A stretch of 64,000 nt of DNA from Terriglobia bacterium. Its GTDB lineage: Bacteria; Acidobacteriota; Terriglobia; Terriglobales; Acidobacteriaceae. Made by a program: the position numbers and the translations under genes. The notes beneath the pieces are model-generated. The model was not told the DNA's origin. It did no database searches and saw nothing but the letters and a program-made list of their open reading frames with translations. Shown here one piece after another: positions 60,749 to 64,000 of this stretch (position 1 is its first letter; every line of letters starts with the position of its first letter). The DNA lies in assembly GCA_020073665.1 (NCBI GenBank), contig JAIQEU010000013.1, positions 62,001-126,000 on the forward strand, given 5' to 3'.

Positions 60749-60880
60749 ATGGGAGATGGCTGGAAGGTCTTGCTGGGGCTTGTGGTGGGTGTCGCGATCA
60801 TCCTGCTTAGTACCCTCGCGGGCATGAAGGTGACTGCTTCTCACCATCTCAGCCTAGCGGGTCGGACAAGTAGTAGGTAA
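60749..60880 (+). CDS. Doubtful small membrane peptide
   Basis: MGDGWKVLLGLVVGVAIILLSTL begins at ATG 60749 with one clear membrane span, but no ribosome site precedes it. It lies in the region where oriC/dnaA would be expected. Kept at low confidence. Confidence 0.3.
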   Translation: MGDGWKVLLGLVVGVAIILLSTLAGMKVTASHHLSLAGRTSSR

Positions 60881-61000
60881 TCTTTGGGTCAATGAGTGTA
60901 ATCGGGAATTATCAACAGTTAATCCGGTACTAGAGGCTGTTATGAAGGTTGCATCTGAGTAGGCACTTTTCATGGAGTATTTGTTTGTAGAGCCTTGAGG
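60880..61000. other. AT-richer intergenic stretch with a DnaA-box-like sequence
   Basis: This part is AT-richer than its surroundings. TTATCAACA (60909-60917) differs by one base from the DnaA box TTATCCACA. Only one box was seen, so it is not enough to call an origin; dnaA is not in the window. Confidence 0.3.
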
Positions 61001-61050
61001 CGTGAGCGGAGTCAGGGGTAGGCGGGGGTATACTTCTTCACAACCCCATC

Positions 61051-61521
61051 ATGAAGCGCCACGTCCTCATCTTCGGTCTCGTCGGCGGCCTCCTCATCGC
61101 CACCCTCCAATACACCGAATACCGCTTCGTCATCATCGAGCACTCCGTCGAGCTCTACAGCGCGCTCGTCGCCATCCTCTTCGCGACCTTCGGCATCTGG
61201 CTCGGCCTCCGCATCACGCGCAGTCGCGAAACCATCCGCGAAACGGTCGTGGTGAGGGAAGTGCTTGTCCCCGCGGAAGCCCCCGCCCTCGAACCCTTCG
61301 CTCCCAATACGGCCCACCAGCAGACCCTCGGCATCACGGCACGCGAGCTCGAAATTCTCACCCTGATCGCCCGCGGCTTCAGCAATCGCGAGATCGCCAC
61401 GCAGCTTTTCGTTTCCGAAAACACCGTCAAGACACACTGTGCCCGCGCCTTCGACAAGCTCGGAGCCGCCCGCCGCACCCAGGCCGTCCAGCGCGGCAAA
61501 GAACTAGGCCTCCTGCCGTGA
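61051..61521 (+). CDS. Membrane-anchored LuxR-type transcriptional regulator
   Basis: Two N-terminal spans (HVLIFGLVGGLLIATLQYTEY and ALVAILFATFGIWLGLRIT) are followed by a linker and a LuxR/FixJ HTH (ITARELEILTLIARGFSNREIATQLFVSENTVKTHCARAFDKLGA). 156 residues, ATG 61051. It precedes a DUF4199 gene with the same orientation and the same N-terminal pattern MKR(H/T)VL(I/T)FGL, so the two form a likely pair. Confidence 0.88.
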   Translation: MKRHVLIFGLVGGLLIATLQYTEYRFVIIEHSVELYSALVAILFATFGIWLGLRITRSRETIRETVVVREVLVPAEAPALEPFAPNTAHQQTLGITARELEILTLIARGFSNREIATQLFVSENTVKTHCARAFDKLGAARRTQAVQRGKELGLLP

Positions 61522-61641
61522 CCGCGTCACCCGAAAGCACGATTTCCGCTCCATTCCTGCAAAATCATCCGAAAGGATGACGACATCCGGCCGCGTTACA
61601 CTGCATAGTGACTCCATCCTCACTCGCACCAGGAGCCTCCC

Positions 61642-62193
61642 ATGAAGAGAACCGTCCTCACCTTCGGCCTCATCTCCGGCCTCATCATGTCCGTCCTTAT
61701 GGGCGGCTCGCTTCTCCTCGCCGACAAGATCGGCTCCGGCCACAGCATGGCTCTCGGCTACACCATCATGGTGGCGTCGTTCCTGCTAATCTACTTCGGC
61801 ATCCGCAGCTACCGCGACAACACCCTCGCCGGCCAAATCTCCTTCGGCCGCGCCTTCGCCTGCGGCATCCTGATCACCCTCATCACCACCGTCTGCTACG
61901 TCGCCATGTGGGAGGTCCTCTACTTCAACTTCATGCCCCACTTCATGGACAGCTACTTCGCCGCGCAGATTCACAAGGTCCAGTCCTCCGGACTTGACCC
62001 CGCCACCACCGCCGCGCAGGTCGCTGCCATACAGCGCTCTCAGCAGCTCTACCAGAACCCCTTCGTCAACATGGCCTACACCTTCATGGAGCCCCTGCCC
62101 GTCGGCCTTATCATTACTCTCATCTCCGCTGCCATCCTCCGCCGCAAAGCCCCTGTCGAACCCACCGCCGCTCCCGCAGTCATGACCACATAA
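61642..62193 (+). CDS. DUF4199-domain membrane protein
   Basis: MKRTVLTFGLISGLIMSVLMGGSLLL, then MVASFLLIYFGIRSYRDNTLAGQISFGRAFACGILITLITTVCYVAMWEV match DUF4199, a four-span membrane family. Function unknown. ATG 61642. The LuxR-type gene immediately upstream probably controls or accompanies it. Confidence 0.88.
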   Translation: MKRTVLTFGLISGLIMSVLMGGSLLLADKIGSGHSMALGYTIMVASFLLIYFGIRSYRDNTLAGQISFGRAFACGILITLITTVCYVAMWEVLYFNFMPHFMDSYFAAQIHKVQSSGLDPATTAAQVAAIQRSQQLYQNPFVNMAYTFMEPLPVGLIITLISAAILRRKAPVEPTAAPAVMTT

Positions 62194-62194
62194 A

Positions 62195-62827
62195 TCAATA
62201 CTTCCCGTGCTCCGGAGCCTGCGGCTTCCACTGCCGCCCCAGCTCCGCCGTGTCCTTCACGTCGGCTGCCGCAGGGTTTTCGGCCTTCTTCACCTCCACC
62301 CCAAACACATAGCTCGCACCGAACAGATTGCTCGTAAAGAACACCATCGTCTTGTCCGGAGAGAACCGCACATTCGGCTCCTCACGATAATCGTGGTGAC
62401 TCATGTTCAAGTGACTGGGGTGGCAAGTCAGGTATCGATTGGCCGGCGGCGAAGTCTGCTCAACTGGCGGATTTTCACAGCGACTGACGTTCGTGGTCCT
62501 GACAGTCCCAGTAGTACCCACATACCCAAGGGGCCCCCTCCCGAGTTCATCCGTGACAGCTTCGTACGCTTCATGTTTCGAGTTTGCGGCCAATCCCGTT
62601 GCACCGTGTGAGTCAATACCAACGTAGTCGAAGGACACATAGAACCGACGCCCTGTCTTCAAAGCCTCATCCGCACAGGCGATTGCTCGGTCGGCGTTCT
62701 CGCGGTGACGTACATGACCGCAATCAAGACTGAACCAGCCAACGAGAGCTGTGCTCAAACCTCGGCAGGTGCAAAAAGAAAAGTGCGGAGTCCATCCACT
62801 CCGCACCTGGTTTATCGGCTTGTGCAC
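62195..62827 (-). pseudogene. Composite ORF: C-terminal oligogalacturonate-lyase-like fragment fused to unrelated sequence
   Basis: The last about 68 residues (SHHDYREEPNVRFSPDKTMVFFTSNLFGASYVFGVEVKKAE) match the C-terminal WD-like end of oligogalacturonate-lyase-family proteins. They lack the whole N-terminal propeller. The first about 140 residues (RFYVSFDYVGIDSHGATGLAANSKHEAYEAVTDELGRGPLGYVG) look unrelated and form a second fragment, with the join near 62400-62420. So this is a decayed or rearranged locus rather than an intact gene. Confidence 0.55.
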
Positions 62828-62837
62828 TAAGGCGCAA

Positions 62838-64000
62838 CTACGCTGCTTTTGCTACTTTGCGCAGTGATCGGAAGCCCAAGCGAACCTCTTCTGAAAGGAG
62901 TTGCGGTTGTTCCCACGCAGCAAAGTGTCCACCTTTGTCGAGCTTGTTGTAATGGATGAGTTTGGGATACGCCCGCTCTGCCCAGCTCCGCGGGGCTAAA
63001 TAGAGTTCGTCAGGGAAGACGCTCACGGCAACCGGGATGGAGACGCCTTTGGCATTGAAAAAGCCGAGTTTGCCCCAATTCTCCCAATAGAGACGGGCGC
63101 CAGAAAGCGCCGTGTTCGTCAACCAGGTGATCGTGATGTTGTCGAGGATGTCGTCGCGCGTGAGGCCTTCGGATGCTCCCTCAAAGACGCGTGAGATCAG
63201 CTCGTAGCTGCGCGCGTCGTGATCCAGGAAATAAGCCGCCAAGCCGACGGGTGAGTCCGCGATTCCATATAACGTCTGCGGTCGCAGCCCCATCTGGTAC
63301 CCGTAGGCGATTCCCTTTTGATATACGAACTGCAAACGCTCGTAAGCGACCTTCTCATCGGCTGAGAGACCCGATGGCGCCGGCGCCCCGGAAAGAGCCG
63401 CCTGGTCAATGTCGACTGGAAAGATGCCCGGCATGTTGGTGTGAATGCCGAGCAACTCCGGCGCGGCGTGCACGCCCATCACATCGGTGACAATCGCGCC
63501 CCAATCGCCGCCTTGCGCCACAAATTGCGTGTATCCGAGGCGCTTCATCAGCACCACCCAGGCGCGCGCGATGTGGTCGGGATCCCAGCCAGTGGTGGCC
63601 GGCTTGCCCGAAAATCCGTAGCCCGGCATTGACGGAATCACCAGATGGAACGCATCGGATGCGCTGCCGCCATGCGCCGTGGGATTGGTCAGCGGATCGA
63701 TGATCTTCATCTGTTCGATGATCGAGCCGGGCCATCCGTGGGTGACGATGAGCGGCAACGCGTTCTCATGTTTCGAACGAACGTGGATGAAATGAATGTC
63801 CAGCCCATCGATCTCGGTGATGAACTGCGGTAGGGCATTGAGTCGTGCCTCCACCTTGCGCCAGTCGTATTCCGTCCCCCAATAGCGCGCGAGCGCCTGA
63901 ATCGTCGCGAGCTGCACGCCCTGCGTGGCATCCGTGACCGTTTCCCTTTCAGGCCACTTTGTTGCGTTGATGCGCCTGCGCAACTCGGTTAGCTCCGCCT
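62838..64000 (-). CDS. Epoxide hydrolase with EHN domain, 5' end cut by the window
   Basis: RRRINATKWPERETVTDATQGVQLATIQALARYW is the EHN N-terminal domain, preceded in frame by AELTEL up to the window edge, so the gene continues beyond 64000. The alpha/beta hydrolase core has THGWPGSIIEQMKI (oxyanion region), FVAQGGDWGAIVTDVMG (Asp nucleophile in GGDWG) and GGHFAAWEQPQLL (catalytic His). Epoxide hydrolases of this group open xenobiotic or lipid epoxides. TTG 63983 is not a true start. Confidence 0.93.
   Translation of the reverse strand, partial: AELTELRRRINATKWPERETVTDATQGVQLATIQALARYWGTEYDWRKVEARLNALPQFITEIDGLDIHFIHVRSKHENALPLIVTHGWPGSIIEQMKIIDPLTNPTAHGGSASDAFHLVIPSMPGYGFSGKPATTGWDPDHIARAWVVLMKRLGYTQFVAQGGDWGAIVTDVMGVHAAPELLGIHTNMPGIFPVDIDQAALSGAPAPSGLSADEKVAYERLQFVYQKGIAYGYQMGLRPQTLYGIADSPVGLAAYFLDHDARSYELISRVFEGASEGLTRDDILDNITITWLTNTALSGARLYWENWGKLGFFNAKGVSIPVAVSVFPDELYLAPRSWAERAYPKLIHYNKLDKGGHFAAWEQPQLLSEEVRLGFRSLRKVAKAA

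Noticed and set aside
1-64000. tRNA, rRNA, CRISPR, insertion sequences or prophage genes
   Set aside because: No T-loop-like sequences, no regularly spaced repeat-spacer arrays, and no transposase or integrase motifs were found in any frame.

Overview
The window reads as a chromosomal segment of an acidobacterium (Acidobacteriota, probably Terriglobia/Korobacter-like). This is inferred from the high GC content, Oar-like TonB receptors with carboxypeptidase-regulatory domains, a Pkn-type kinase fused to TPRs, DUF5916, SBBP and BNR secreted propellers, PEP-CTERM, and many GTG/TTG starts. No rRNA, tRNA, CRISPR array, insertion sequence or prophage was seen.

Layout. 0-12.6 kb: alkylation repair (alkA end, ogt), thioredoxin-fold protein, M28 peptidase, Ser/Thr kinase-TPR, STAS protein, ruvB, a second-type EF-G. 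12.9-18.5 kb: Cys-rich secreted protein with a TonB receptor, DODA-type dioxygenase, a peroxiredoxin whose peroxidatic cysteine is an in-frame UGA, and a cold-shock protein. 19-22 kb: rsmG, three parS sites, parA, parB, with four copies of a 22-bp palindrome. 22-32 kb: two BNR-repeat secreted proteins, a sulfatase-like/TPR protein, PanE-like and Smr-like proteins and small proteins. 32-55 kb: mostly exported proteins plus ruvA, sulfotransferase, a beta-lactamase-like enzyme, a PstS-like protein and a PhoB-type regulator. 55.4-60.6 kb: the canonical block rpmH-rnpA-yidD-yidC-jag-(membrane protein)-mnmE. 60.6-64 kb: LuxR/DUF4199 pair, a broken oligogalacturonate-lyase-like gene and an epoxide hydrolase cut by the window end.

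How parts work together. Six promoters between 35.8 and 53.5 kb carry tandem hexamers at an exact 11-bp period, mostly four per site, and in four of them a -10-like hexamer follows 10 bp later. This is the architecture of a PHO box. The sites lie upstream of the sulfotransferase, two secreted proteins, the large TonB receptor, a PstS-like protein and a TPR gene followed by a PhoB-type regulator, suggesting a local phosphate-type regulon that may control its own regulator. The regulator's receiver domain lacks the phosphoacceptor aspartate, as do two other receiver-like proteins here.

Most notable items: the candidate selenocysteine peroxiredoxin (17058-17546, minus strand), the 11-bp-period promoter family, the 22-bp palindromes around rsmG/parA/parB, and heptanucleotide tandem repeats placed directly after stop codons. 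All assignments come from reading the sequence; no database search was run.
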